DNA from: Ooceraea biroi
Taxonomy: Eukaryota > Arthropoda > Insecta > Hymenoptera > Formicidae
NCBI RefSeq assembly: GCF_003672135.1
Contig: NC_039511.1
Span: 5,234,464-5,298,463 of the forward strand
Length of the DNA stretch: 64,000 nucleotides
Direction of reading: 5' to 3'
Position numbers and translations under genes: made by a program. Shown here in pieces: positions 49,101 through 62,420 of this stretch; the first letter of the stretch is position 1; each line of letters opens with the position of its first letter. The notes beneath the pieces are model-generated. The model did not search any database. It was not told the DNA's origin and saw only the letters and a list, made by a program, of their open reading frames with translations.

Positions 49101-50084
49101 TCGACGTGTCGATTATCCCGAGGCCGAGACGCGGATAATTTGTTCGCGGATGCCGGTCGATCGGATAACAATTTGTCGACGCGAATGGGAACTAGTTACG
49201 CGAGAGACACACACGCGAGCGTGTGGGAGAAGCGTGCATTCATTAAATTCCGAACAGTGGTGTCGAGGTGACGGCGTTATTCGTCCGCGTGGAGATTTGC
49301 GCCAGGTACACACCCTCAAACACCACGCCTTGCTTTGACAGGCAACGTTTCACGAGCTCGGTGCAATAATTTCTTTCCACCAACGAGTTAAATTTATCTC
49401 TGCAGCAGAATATCATTCTTTGAAGTATAATACGTACACCTGTGCGGGATCGAGAGGAAGCCAAGGTTTTCGCTGTCTTAAAAAATAAAAAGTGGCGGTA
49501 AACGGTGAATTCCCATGACTGCCGTTTTATCCTCGGACATTCACGGTTTTCATTCCCGCGCGCACTTTTCGCACACCCGTTATGCACACAATCGACGTCG
49601 GTCGACCGCGAGTTTTCCTAATCTCTCGCAGCCACGAAGGAAACGACGTAAGTTCGTGGAAGTCGTAAGAATCGCGGGATGATATAAGACTCGGAACGCC
49701 CCGGCCCCCTCCGCGCGGCACGTAGCCGGCCTTTAATGACTTTCTGGGCTAAAAAGGAGACTTCGAAGTCATTGCACGGCACGACGTGGAACGACGTGCA
49801 TGCAGGTCGACACTGCATAACGGTCGAGCGTTGCCGGACATTTCGCGCTCGAGACTGCAATTCCCTGCGAGTCTCGCGATTCTGCGAGCTACATAATTGC
49901 CGTCCGTTTGCAGTAAAGGTGTCGATTCCCGATGGCTTATCGAGGCGCGGATTTCTCAGACACGATCGTGATCTGAAATAATAGCGCCTTCATCGACGGC
50001 AATTTAGAAGCGGTGCCAACGCGCGAGAAGTTTCTTCCATTACGCCGGGTTTGCGTTACGTTGGGTAGGCAGATGGTACCTTAA
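46164..50084. other. Upstream intergenic DNA, no gene recognised
   Basis: Mostly CpG-rich. Frames of up to 108 codons occur without domains. 48110-48170 is a purine-rich AGAGAG patch. 48780-49160 is a mosaic of AATTA/TTAAT words in CpG-rich DNA, which could be regulatory but shows no definite site. Confidence 0.5.
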
Positions 50085-50188
50085 TTAGAATCTGATTTGG
50101 CTTCCGAGCTGGAGCCGCGTGTTTTGTCACTTTGGAACCAAAGTGACAAAAAACGCGGCTCCAACCTGGAAGCCAAATCAGATTGTAA
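50085..50188. mobile_element. 104-bp near-perfect hairpin, possible tiny foldback
   Basis: AATCTGATTTGGCTTCC at 50089 is mirrored at 50168-50184; the arms continue through GGAGCCGCG and GTCACTTTGG to a 2-base loop (AA at 50136-50137). About 46 of 48 positions per arm pair, the main mismatch being GAG against CAA near 50107. There are no clear target duplications. It could be a degenerate mobile element or a hairpin transcript. Confidence 0.6.
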
Positions 50189-51173
50189 TGGTCAACAGCA
50201 CGAGGCTTCAAATTTTTGGTAATACTGCAATGCCACACAGAAAAAGAAAAATCTCAGATTTTGCTTTCAATGTCTTTCACGACATGAATCTATTAATCTG
50301 TGATCCTGATCGCGACATGAAAGACGTTTTATGCAAGCAAATAATAAAATATCTAGGTTTCATCCATTCACTTTCATTAATTCATGCGTTACGACGGACG
50401 GACGTAGATCGAGGCGTAATCACCGGTAGCAATAAGATTTTGCGTCGTCCGGCAGAGGAACGAAGAGCGATTAGTTATTTTGTCGCATAAGTGATAAATT
50501 GCCGGGGTTTTTAGCCGGACGTCTACGTATTGGTCGAACCGTGCGCGCATCAACCCTCCCTCTTTAGAGCGGGCGCAATCACGCAGCTGATTTATGGGGA
50601 TTCAGGTACGCGAACTCGCTAACAAGAACCTCCCCTGCATAAGATGCTCGATTCTTGTAATTCCGCGCTAATACCTATCTGCAATGAGAGGATATTTCTT
50701 CTACGAAACAACGAGTAATCGATAGTCTCATATTCTATTTAAGCTGTAAATTATATGGAATATTTAATTGCATACTCTGAATGAATGAATATGATCATAA
50801 CGTTGAATCTATTTACACATATCCAACTATAAAATCGTTACGTATGTTGATTATTTCACGAGATCTGAGAGTCTCAAAATGTCGAGGTATTTTATAATTT
50901 ATTGAACTATTCCTTATAAGCATGTCATTAGACTTTAAAATTTCCGCAACAAATTATCAAAAATAAGAAAAAGTTAATCGTCGCAGCTGGAAGTCTTTGT
51001 AACTGACGACGCAGAGAGCATAAATTCTGCCCGGCCAAGCCTTGAAATGTACACACCTGCGAGCGATTCTTAACTCTACAGCTTTCCGATATCTCTCCAG
51101 CGTTTTCGTCGTCTTCCTCGAAGACAACAAGAAGCATGACTCGTACGAGCACGTTTGCGAAGCGCGCTCGTGC

Positions 51174-51220
<47 letters not shown>

Positions 51221-51753
51221 TAGTATTCTGTGCACAGCTTATGGAGCAGATTCGCCATCGAGAATCAGGCCACAAAGGAGGACCGAGAAACGGAGAGAAG
51301 GAGAACCGAGAGGCGATCGGCTCCGCGTGATGCTAATCGGATTTCGGATTCCCGCAGCGGTAATTCCCAATCTCTTTCGCGGGCGCCGCGAGTTTCGCGA
51401 AGTTTGCGCGGACGAGCATCGGGACGAGCCGCGCCGAGCGCGGCTTTCGTATTATTGTCTGTCCGATCTTCGGTTTTTGTGCGCGATGTTGCATCGCGCG
51501 TGCACAATAGTGCAGAACCGCGAGGACGCGTTCGCGGCAAGACGAAGCCGCAACCGGGACAGGATTGCGGAGAGGACGGAGAAGATGGATAGGCAGCGAG
51601 GCAAAGAGATGAGGAAGAGGGTGGCTGGCGGATGCGCGAGTGGCCGAGCAGTGGCTGCGGTGCTAATCGGATTCCCGCTGATTTCCGAATCCTCGCGAAT
51701 GAAGTAGTAACGAATTTATATTGCGCGTGAGGCGCGCGTTGCGTCCCCGATTA
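50189..51753. other. Intergenic DNA between two palindromic elements
   Basis: 50189-50480 and 50680-50980 are AT-rich and 51220-51700 is CpG-rich. It contains the GA tract at 51176-51216. No gene is seen; the 115-126 codon frames around 51000-51700 derive from the GA tract and CpG-rich DNA. Confidence 0.55.
51176..51216. repeat. (GA)n microsatellite
   Basis: About 20 uninterrupted GA units, one of the longest in the window. Confidence 0.95.
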
Positions 51754-52026
51754 GAGACCCTATAATAAGTCTTGCCATAAGGCGATCTGGGCAAAATCCT
51801 GCGAGAGAGAGGGATACATTGGGTGCTTTCCAATTGCTTACACATCTTAACACAAAAGCATTTTATTGGCTATATATTATCTAAAACATCTTACAAGATA
51901 ATATATAGCCAATGAAATGCTTTTGTGTTAAGATGTGTAAGCAGTTGGAAAGCACCCAATGTATCCCTCTCTCTCGCAGGATTTTGCCCAGATCGCCTTA
52001 TGGCAAGACTCTTATTATAGGGTCTC
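51754..52026. mobile_element. 273-bp near-perfect palindromic foldback element
   Basis: The arms (from GAGACCCTATAATAAG at 51754, complement ending at 52026) pair over about 128 bp each around a centre near 51890 (AAACATCTTAC). Differences are a handful: a 2-base indel in TAATAAGTC/TAATAAGAGTC and a few substitutions (TTTATTGG/TTCATTGG, CCAATTGC/CCAACTGC). TA flanks both ends (51752-51753, 52027-52028). There is no protein. The near-identity of the arms suggests a recent insertion or arm homogenisation. Confidence 0.8.
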
Positions 52027-52164
52027 TATCGCCGATGAGGCAGGCTTAACATAGACAAATTCAAGAACGGAGCAACAGGTTACGGATGCAGTCGGCCTGC
52101 GAGAGGGATGCTCATTGCCAAGGTCGTAGTGCATCGTCGAGGAAGAGGACGGCGGTGACGGCGA

Positions 52165-52233
52165 CATCGACGACGTCGTTCACGACGACGACGACAACGA
52201 CGACGATGGTGATGATGAGGACGACGACGACGT
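52165..52233. repeat. (ACG/ATG)n trinucleotide repeat
   Basis: Interrupted GAC/ACG triplets with GATGATG in the middle. The stop-free frames it generates (poly-Thr, poly-Ser) are not taken as coding. Confidence 0.8.
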
Positions 52234-55200
52234 GGCCATCGATGACCAAACACGATCTTTTATTCGAGCGAGGCGAACATAATGGGAAACAACGGGAAAC
52301 CGAAAGTACCTTGACGGACGATCGGTTTTACTGGACGGACGATGTTTAAAATAGAACCTCGGAGCTACGATGTACGTGTGTTTCTGTGTGTGTGTGCGAG
52401 AGATGGAAATGATGTGCACGAATCGCTCCCCGAGCTTTGGGGAAACTCGTAAAACCGATCAATTGCGGTCTGCCCGATACGATATCTGGACGTGTGCGGA
52501 TTGGGCGACCGTTGCGCTCTATTACGCAGTCCGATCGTTATTTTGATTTCATTACCATGGTTTTTCATTCGCCCCGTGTAACGTTTAGAACACATGCACA
52601 TGTAACATTCTACTTTATTTTATCGTTCCGCTACTTTCGCCATCGTACGGCGATCTCTCCTCCAATTTTAATAATTGCGAGCGGCTGACTGGTACTGACA
52701 TTTTCCACTGTCTCATCGATAAGCACGACGAGCACCGATAATCCCCTATTGTTACGTATATTCGAAACCACGTGGGGCTCTCGCAACCAGGTTTTACGCA
52801 AGACCGGGATGCTCAGCGTCGTGCTTGTAAATCGACAAGTTGGGCGAAAGACACGTTGAGCTCGTTAACGCTATAATACGGTAACTTTAGCGTATGTGTC
52901 GAGCGCGTTCTCGCGCCGCCTCGTCATTATCCTCGCTTCTATCTTCAGTTCATCTCCGCGTCCTCGGGTTTCCCACCTCCGCCTCGGCACTTTTGCAATT
53001 TAGCTATTCGCGATTTGTTTGCCGCGAGTTTGCGCCTTGCGATTCCGCGCGGAAAATGGAGTTGCGTGGAAACTGGAAAACGGTCTATGTACCACGCATG
53101 CGAGAGAGCGCCGCGAGGTTTCTTCGGGCTGCTCGCGACGAGGATAGAGCGTACTAACAAAACAATAATGGAAAAGCGTAGGCGAAACAAGCGCGTTGAG
53201 TTTCCACTCGAAAATGCATGGGAGGGTTCGCGAATCCCTATAATTATGCCGTATGATCGTGGAACAAATTAACATATACGCGCATCATGCGAGAGGAATG
53301 CGTTGGAGGAGCTAATGAGACCGATTTCGACTCTCATGAGCCTCAGTCCTCGTTCTCTCGGCTAACACGATCGATCGTGAAACGAGAAAGAAACGAGATT
53401 GCGAATTGAGCGGAGCAGTCGCTCTGAAAACGGCGCGGCGTGGCGCGTAACACACCCGCTTCTGCTGCCGCCGCAGGCATAATTGGCCGTGTTTCTTCTC
53501 CGGTGAAACGAGATCTCGATGCGGCGCGGAGCCGAGCGCGCCGCAAAAGCCCGCGCGTGCAACACACACACACACTCATTACACTCACATGACACACAAC
53601 GCGCGCCTATAAGACACGTATCACGTCGGTCGCGCATGCAGAAGTGAAAGTTCGAGGCTGATGAACGATATCGCGCTCCCATAATGTCGAGGAGCGTCAA
53701 ACGAGCGTACAACCGTGGCCGTGTATTACACGTCCGCGGCGCTCGCTCGCCAGGCGTGGGCGCCCACTCGCGCAAATCCGTACCGCTCGCCACGGTTAAT
53801 CGCCAAGGAGAACGCGCTGGATTTTTATCTCGTGCTTTCAAGTGCACTCGAAAATCCCCCTCATCCCTTTCGCCTTGCGAAACGACTGGTCAAAGGCCCG
53901 CTGTCAATACTGACGAGCTCATTACGCGCGAAACTACTCGGCTCTGCGCGTGGCGTCACGTTCGAGCGCGTTGTTAACTGGATATCTTAAGGCACTTAAT
54001 CAAATTCACACTTTACGTGAGACCGCTCGTTGCTGCGCATTGTTTTGTCCGTTCCGTACAAAAGACTCGGAACAAAAGCTAAGTAAAGAGGGAAATAACG
54101 TAATTTCGCTCCAGATTCTGCGGTTCGCGGACAAGCCAGGCTCATGATAATCTGCGGCGTGCCATAAGCGCGTAAAGCGCTGAATATCGAGTGCCGTAAT
54201 GATCTTGCCTCAAAGTCGCCGACTTGTATGAATGAACAAATCCGCGTTGATAGCATCTACATGCCGACGAACGTGAAACATTCGGCAATGAGGTCAATGT
54301 CACGTGAGCGTTTTCTCGTTCTTTCTGCCCGAACGCTGGAGGCATGCAGTTATTGCGTAATCAGGATACGTTACAGTGTGGCCGGACACACGAGCTCGCT
54401 CGTTACCCGTTTGATTTGCTGCAATTCGAAATGTATCTGATGCCAGTTGCGGTCTCTGACGAATTCGTCAATTATCGGTGTTTATCAGTAATGGAGAAGC
54501 ATTAGACTTATGGAAAAATATCGGGAAATATAATTATTTTATTTCACTGTGCAAATTTGAAAAGTAAAATTGTGGATCACCGAATTAGATTAAGCAGTCA
54601 AAATAATCGACACATCTATAAGATAACAATAAAGTTGTTTATCCAAGCGTGCAAAGACCGCTTCAGAAAATAATAAAGTTATTTCCAAGAAACGAAGATA
54701 GAGAGAGAGAGCAAAAGAGAGATAAAAAATGTATTTACGCTTATTAAAGACGCGTTCGAAAATAGACCGTAATTTTGGTCGGCGGCCGATGCAAATTGCG
54801 CTGGCGCGATGTAATAGCACGTTGTGGCAAACGGTGAATTGCGCGCTATGAAATATTAGAAAGCCTGTCCTGCGTCAGAAAATCGCGTGAATTAATCGTA
54901 ATGCCGGCATTTACCGGCACTACCGTGACTGCCAAGATGACAACGATAACAACGTGAGTTATTCGCGTCGGCGGTACAATATGGACGAGCGTGTTGCGCG
55001 CGTAAACTTTCAATTTTCATCAAGTCGACGACGGCGGAACGCGCGACTAGATAAATCCATCGCCGCGTTTCCCGGATAATTTGTCGTGCACAGGCAGATC
55101 GGTTACACAAGCACTCCTCACGCATCGTGTTTTAATCGGCTTACCGAATCATGCCAGAAAGGTTTCCAGTTTTGTTAACCGTGCTGCGATAATCGGATTT

Positions 55201-58200
55201 AACACTTCCGCAGCGATTACACGTGTGCACCTGCTGGGACGTGCAATTATATTAATTTTTGACAGCGCTCCCAATGCGCGTCGTTAACGCTTGGCGCGCT
55301 CGCTGCGCTTTAATTAATGCAAATTAATTGCTTGCTTCTCCCTAGAGGAAGATGGCTCGTTCTATTTGATTTTTAACTACTATACCGACTCCCATCCACC
55401 AGCATGTTCATTATCGGTGTATTATCAAGAGAAGGAAAACGCGCGGTTTTCCTCTCTGGAAAACTTGGAGGGCGGCCTGGAGGAACAAAAAGGAAGAGGA
55501 CGAAACCGGAGAGGGTTGAATAATTCGCGCTGTAGCATTATATGTACATCACTTTAATCGCCGGCCTGCAGTCCGAGGGGCCAGTTCTCTCAGTTTTGTC
55601 GGAAACATGCGCGCGAGTTTAAACGTCGCATTTAAATTTCTCGTTCGTGAAACGTAACGGCCCAATAAAACGTAGTTATAAGGAGAAACCGTTCGAGAGT
55701 CCCGGGCCCCTCCGCATCCATCCTCCTCTCTTCCCGTACCGTCGTCGAATCTGCACCACCTCCTCCCTTCCTTCACCGGTATAAAATTTGGATCAACGCG
55801 GATTGGGAATAAGTCATCCGGCGTTCTCGCACGATCGAGCTTCTCTCTTTCTCGCTTCCAAACGTCGAAATTCCCTGATTGAATTCCTGCGGGTCCGAAA
55901 GACAGAGAAAGAGAGACTCCACGTCCCGACGATACTTATTACGTCGCGAGAGAAAGAAAAGGGCGGCCCCCAAGGGTGGAGGGCGCGGGGGGGATGAGGG
56001 AGGCGGGATTCGACGGCGCGGCAGTAACCCAAGGCTCTAAAACTAAAGCGGCAGCTCTGACAATTTCGATTTTACTGTCGCGCACGTCCCTGATCCCTCT
56101 CGTCACTGGAAAAAGCCCGGGCGCTCCGCTGGCGACGTCGGATACTCCACGTTCACGGGGTGGCTCATTCGCATTCAGTCGCCGGCGATGATCGTCGCCG
56201 GAGATACGTGTAAACAGATAAGTGTCTACTTTCGCAGCCGAAATATCGATGACGTCCGTTCGATCACGGCCGGTAAGCGGGGGTGGAAGTGAGAAGAAGC
56301 TCGTTCCGTGGTGCACCGTCTGTCGGCTGCGATTTCGTCGGGATTGTCGGGATGCTTTGGGAAAATCGGTGCAACTTTATGGATCCCTCACGAAAAAAAT
56401 AAGTGATAAGAGATTGAACGAAATCGAGCAGAACTGCGGGAAAGATTCTCGCCTCTCGTTCCTCTCTTGAATGTTTCAGTTTTGCGATCCTAAATTTTCG
56501 ACTGTTAATTTTCACGGCGTTCAAAAGTCTATTCGTATCCGGATCGAGGTAATGATTACGCGAGGCTCGTCGGCGATTGATGTTTCGAAGTGTTACGCGC
56601 GAATCCTCGCGAAACAATCGGCAGAAATGTCGCGACGACGGCCAGACTCGCCGATGACCAAGCGGCGAAGAGAAAGTCATCGATTTTCCTGATGGAAACG
56701 CGAGCGAGGTGGTGCCGTCTCTACTTTCGGGCCACCCTGTGCATTCGCGTACACACGTACTCGGGACCGTGCTACTAAAGCCTTCTACTTTACGGGGACT
56801 GTTGCAATTTCAGTTAATACTATAAAACCTTCGGCGCACGTACGACGCCTGCGCCAGTCTCTCAGAGTATGGAAGTACGTCCAGGAGGGGCACAAGCTAT
56901 TCTCGAATGACAGGGAGACGAGAAAGAAAGAGAGAAAGAGAGAGAGCAAGAGGGACGAGGTACGTCCCTGGACTCGTCCGAAGTTGTCGATGGAAAGCTT
57001 CGCTTTATGGCCTTTCGTTTATACCGACGCGAAAGTACCGAGCGAGAAGAGAGCTCCTCTCGCGAGTGAATCGGCCGCGATACGTAATTCGCCGGGCTGC
57101 GTGGTACGCACGCGTGCGAAAAGAATTCACACGAAATCGCGGATTGCGGCTAGTAGCAAGACTAATTCCGACAGAATGACAGAATCCGATTCGACGTGAG
57201 ACCCGCGATCAGAAATGCCGAGCGACAAAAACCGCATCTGCGCTCCTCGAGAAATGCAGCTCCAATCTTGATCTTCTGAAGCTTCAGAAGCACCTCTTTG
57301 CAGTCTCATTCAGAGACTTTTTTGTTCGCCTTCCGCTCGAGAGAGATGAAGAACGTGTTAATGAGAAACAACAGGCAGCACACGCGATCGAGAGATCGAT
57401 CGAGTGCTTCACGCACTGCAAAACTTGGCGCGATGAACAGACGAAGCGGCGAATGAGAAACCGATCGGCGTGAAATATTCCGGCTATGCAGATACGGCGC
57501 GTTCTCTGTGCTATGCGCTGATATTGACTGTGTTCGACGACGTTTTGCATTTACGGTATGAAGTGGGACGATCGTTTCATTGAAATGAGATTTTTTTCTG
57601 GCTTCTCCCCTAACTGCTGCGCCGAGCGGTATTTTACTGCGATCGCTCGATTGCCGACCGATTTAAATTGCCTCCTCTTACATTCCGGTGCTTCATTCGC
57701 TCGCTCGCGCTCCGTCACTTAATATAGTAACGAGGAATATCGGCCTGCAGATAATATCATACTTTTTATGCAAGTGCATCGCTTCTTTCAAACGATATAT
57801 TTATATCTTTACACGAGCAGAACTAGGATGACGAGCCGGTGTCAATCTTATGGTTTCTTATCAGAATCCAGAGAGCTCCATTGAAGTCTTGTGTTGTCCC
57901 TTCTAAAAATACCCATAAAACCTTGTTTTTAATCAATAAGGAATTTTATAATACATGAATGAAAAATAAATTATATATTTTCACACAACAGCGAGAATGT
58001 CCAGTCCAAATAAAATAAAGTCTGCAAACTCCAATTTTAATGCTTACAGGACACACGTCTGATATTTTTTATCATTCTCTAATATACTAAGTGGTCTTGA
58101 AAGTATCAAGAAGCTGGTAATTGAATTTAACAAAGGGAAAGACAAAGGCGCGCGCCAAGACTTCTGGAATTCATCGGTAAGCAGCTTCGTCGCTTGCTTG

Positions 58201-58717
58201 CACAACTTCGTGTTGACCGTTCGCTTCTAGTTTATTTCCTTGCTGCGTAGAAGTGAGTCACACGTTTATAATCGCGTCCGTCATTCGCCAGCCGGGTCAT
58301 TTTTGCGTGGAAAGGCGAGTGACCTGAAATAGACCGGTTCTCGCGCGCGCGCGCGCCAGACTCACCACGCGAGACAATAGATTAAATTCGGCAAAATTAG
58401 AGATTAATGCAATAGGATGTTAGCGCTACGCAATATTCAGCGGCCTGAAATTTACAAGTCATTACAAACCCGCAGATTGTTCCAACCGCACCGTTTCGAA
58501 ATACGTCGCCGTTGATTCTCGGTCAGGATTCTTACGTTCGACTTTATACCAGGAACAATTGGAAGGTGGTAAAATATTGAATCGACACAGCTCTCCAGTT
58601 TTGAACGCTCTTTGAAAGATTCACACGAAACATTATCAATCCCCAAAAAATTGAATTTGAAACAAGTGTGCCGTTTCACGCTTTATTCTTATTTCATCTT
58701 GATGCCAATGTTATCTC
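52234..58717. other. Intergenic DNA, no gene recognised
   Basis: Largely CpG-rich (52900-54460, 54770-57540) with AT-rich pockets (54480-54730, 57760-58130). Frames of up to 161 codons occur on both strands and overlap one another, as expected in CpG-rich DNA. No domain, signal peptide or repeat family was recognised. Confidence 0.55.
58342..58357. repeat. (CG)n run
   Basis: Eight CG units, a potential Z-DNA-forming alternating tract. Confidence 0.85.
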
Positions 58718-58867
58718 ATGCTCTGTCTACACTGGAGGATGATCCTATTTGTGGCTCATCCGAAGACAGTCGAAAATCATATACTGAAGTTGGTTGATCA
58801 TCCTCCAGTATAGACAAGGCATCGGATGAGCCACAAATAGAATCATCCTCCAGTGTAGACAGAGCAT
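58718..58867. mobile_element. 150-bp inverted-repeat element (MITE-like)
   Basis: ATGCTCTGTCTACACTGGAG at 58718 is mirrored at the right end (to 58867); the arms pair for about 46 bp (one C/T difference) to CTCATCCGA. The right arm has an extra inner copy of the CTGTCTA-x-ACTGGAGGATGAT segment (about 58796-58817), so the left arm can pair with either copy. No target duplication was identified. Confidence 0.65.
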
Positions 58868-61473
58868 AACTGCTCGTGAAAGGCAACGAATAAGATAAAG
58901 GAAATCAGGCGAGGAAAAGGGTACCGAACGGAGAGTCGGTCGGAGAGCGGCGCGGCTGAGGGAGAATCGGGGGAGTAAATTGAGGCAGAAAGAATGTGTT
59001 CGCGCGTTTCCCGACGTGGAAAACGCCGATTCTCCGGCCATACCTAGGCGCACACGTGCCTGGTCAGTCGTTGCCGGAATTAACGTTATTTCGACGAACG
59101 CACGAGGTTCCCTCCGCGCTTATGCTCCGTCATCCGGCGCTGTGCTACGTGCAATATTTATGGAGGATGTTGCTCGCAACGTCGAGATCACGCGATCGAG
59201 AAAAACACGAAGAGCCGCGAGTGTGTGCCCAGGAAACGGCGGCGTGGATTGGAAAGCGGACAGTTGTGCTCCACAACGAGAAATTTTCGATTCGTGTACC
59301 GCGCGCACTGCGAAATTCGTTTATCGGCTTTCGGTCGCGTCGATGTTGAGGATAGTTATCTCTGCTGACGGTTCGAGTCATGTTCTTGAAGCAATTTCAT
59401 AAATAAGAAAGCGACTATCTCTCGGAAAATTTGAGTGCGGAAAATCGTTAAGTTTTGAGAGAGAAAGCAGAAATTTAGCTTTGTCGCAACTCACGTTCTT
59501 GTGTGTATAAACCGAGAGATTGTCACGTAATCCCTCTTTCTTGTTAAGAGATGCTATCGCAATCCGAATCGGCAAAACGGACCATTTCGATTAGCGGGTA
59601 CTGTCAATCGTTCGAAATCATTAAGGCTTGTCCTTGTGATTCGCAAAGTGGGGTCATAGGCACGCCACGATCTCACGATCTTTCGATTTCCGATCCATTT
59701 CGACGCAACACTCCTTTCGTGGCATACAAAGAATAAGACTGATTAATTTCGCAACATTTGTATGCCACACGTTCACCAAAAACGATAGTTAAAAGTCAAT
59801 TCGGAAAGCTAACGTCATTGAATACGTTGAACGTAAGTACTTGGGGCTAAACATTAGAAAGTATTTTCAGGATCCTGAGATTCAATCGCGAGGCCGAGGA
59901 CTGGAAAGAATATTGAAGATATAGAAAGAAATATTTAAAAAAAAGAAATTTTAATACAAACTTAATTATAACACAAAAAATATATCTAAAAGACAGTGTA
60001 TGTACTTGAAAAGAAAACGTTTGTGTGAATAAAGACGCGTTACGTTAACGCGACGGAAATCGCAAGCCCTCGTGGGCGCGATCGCTAATTAATACACACT
60101 CACGTTGCGTGCCACCGCCATACACAGCCGCGTTAGTCACGGGAATTGTAATTTTCGCGTTATAACTTTGACAGTTACTACTTACAAGTTACTGGCCGCG
60201 TATGGCAGCTGCATAACGCCGCTCCTCCTCCCGTTTCGCCGATACGAAGGATATTATCGAACGATACTCGAACTCCATAATTGGCTACTAACGACACAAT
60301 ATGTTGGTGCTTGTGTTTGAGCACGTTCGCGAAATAATAGTAGACGTGTAGCCCTCCGCAACGGGTTCCGAACCGATACACATATTAAATAATGAAATGC
60401 GCGCGTACGAACGTACAAAAAGGGTCGGACGATTGAAACTGCCGAATTAATCGCGATCGCGGAAATAAATTAATTCAGTCGCCCACGCTTTAACTTTAAT
60501 ACCGACTAATAGTCGTCATTCACGAAATGGCCTGTAGACATATAAGTTTAAATACATATTGTCTTTACACATCAATTCTACTCGTAATTTCATTTTTACT
60601 CTCCGAAAATTATATCTTTAATATAACGTACTAAAACAGCGGAGTAAGCAAAGAATTATTTCAATTGCTAAAGTGCGTATCTCTGGCTGGTTTGCATTGC
60701 CATAGCGAAAGGATTAGATCGGCTGAATGGTATATGTCGAATTGCTCGGAACCTGTTTATCGATCTCAAAATCCAAAATTGCGTGAAAAATCGCGCGATT
60801 CGATCTCGGTAAAGGTCCATACTTGTACTTGTACCTCAACGCTGTCTTGACGCAGCTCGGCACACATTTGCACGCTCCATTTACTAATCTGACTCGGTCC
60901 GGTTATATTTATAGCTCTTTACGGCGGCGTTTGTTCGTTTCTACCGGAACTAGCCAGTTCGGGCGACAATGTGCTCGGCCGATCGCTCAGCCGTGGATCG
61001 ACAAATCAACTTTCTTGGCCTGCGGGTTGGGTGGGTGGGTAAGTTGGTCGGTTGATTGTCGCGCGAGGACGTTGTGCAATTTTCGCCAATGTTTGGCGAT
61101 GATTATTTTTCGATGGCAAACGAAAAGGGCACGGCAGAAAGGCCGTGGCGGCGGCTTTTTTGGCGGCTAATAATAGCTGTGAGATGTGGCCGAGGATGGG
61201 CAAGATCGCGCGATCAAGGACGACATCTTCGTTATACCGGATCGCCTCAGTCTCTTTTAATTTAATGCATTCGGGGACGTCGTGAGACCACGGTGGATCG
61301 CTATTCCGTTTTTATTCGCGGCGATTTATCATGTCGACGTTTCGCGTCGCGGTGCCTCTTTGCTTTCCGCGAGGATAATATAACGCAGCGAGGCTGCGTA
61401 TGGGTCAATTAATTCCACGAAAGGATCGATTAATGCTCGTAAAGTGATCGTGAAAATAAATGGGACAGCGATG

Positions 61474-61492
61474 GAGAGAGAGAGAGAGAGAA
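61474..61492. repeat. (AG)n microsatellite
   Basis: About nine AG units followed by AAAGA. Confidence 0.9.
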
Positions 61493-62205
61493 AGACGCAG
61501 GAGACAACCCGGGGCGACTCTCAGCTATACAAGTTTTAATTTAAAGTTCGCCCGACGTTTATTTGAGTTCTGTCGTAAAAGTTGATTTATCGCGCGCCCG
61601 CGTCAGTAATATTAATTTCCCCGAGTTCGCGCGCTCGTTACACGTACTTCAGTTTTAGAGAATTAATAAGGACATCAGCGGGGCGGACTACCCGTGCGAG
61701 AGAGAGAGCCTTAATCGGATTACTCATAAACAGAATGCACTCCCCGGCCGCCTTGATAATCTCAGCGGCGCATCATCGCGGCAGTTTGACGTGGAAAACG
61801 CCAGTCTTGCAGCACTAACGTATTTCGAACTTGAAACTACGACGTGCCACAGAATTTACAGTTTCCACCTAAATAATTCTCGCGATTCTTGATCGTCCTG
61901 ATTTATGCGGCGAATTATTTATACATAGTCGTTGACCGCCATACTCGTCGTTTTCTTCTGGATATTTGGAGCTCGCTCTTGTCAACGACACCGGAAATTC
62001 GCGAGATCCACGAATTTGCGAAATGAAAAATTCGAAATTCAAATGATAGAGGATGACGCGCGGCGAAGGATAACGCATGCGGTGCCAGGAATAATTTCGC
62101 GAATGCACGTCCTACGGTGGATAATCTCGTTGAGCCTTGGCGCCGTCGCGGGAACGGTCGGTTCCTCTTATGAAATTTGTCAGAGCCGTCGTTGCGTCCC
62201 AAGCG

Positions 62206-62420
62206 AAGCGGGAAGAAAGAGAACGAAGATGGAAAGCGAACAGGAAGAGAAAGGAAAAGAAAGGAAGAGAAAGGAGGAAAAAGGAGGACGAGGCGGACTG
62301 TCGCTGGAAAGAAAACGCGGAAGAAAGCGGGAGGACGAAGGAGAACCAAGGAAAACCGCGGCGGTCTGAAAGGAGAAAAAGATATACGCGGTCGGACGAG
62401 GAAACGGAGCGGAGAAAGGA
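62206..62420. repeat. Polypurine (G/A) tract
   Basis: About 215 bp dominated by G and A on the plus strand, built from GAAAGGAA/GGAAGAGAAAG words. It opens long frames on both strands in several phases, which is composition and not coding. Confidence 0.8.

Noticed and set aside
53362..53847. 161-codon minus-strand frame with several cysteines
   Set aside because: Cysteine spacing fits no family I know, frames on the other strand are equally long, and the region is CpG-rich.
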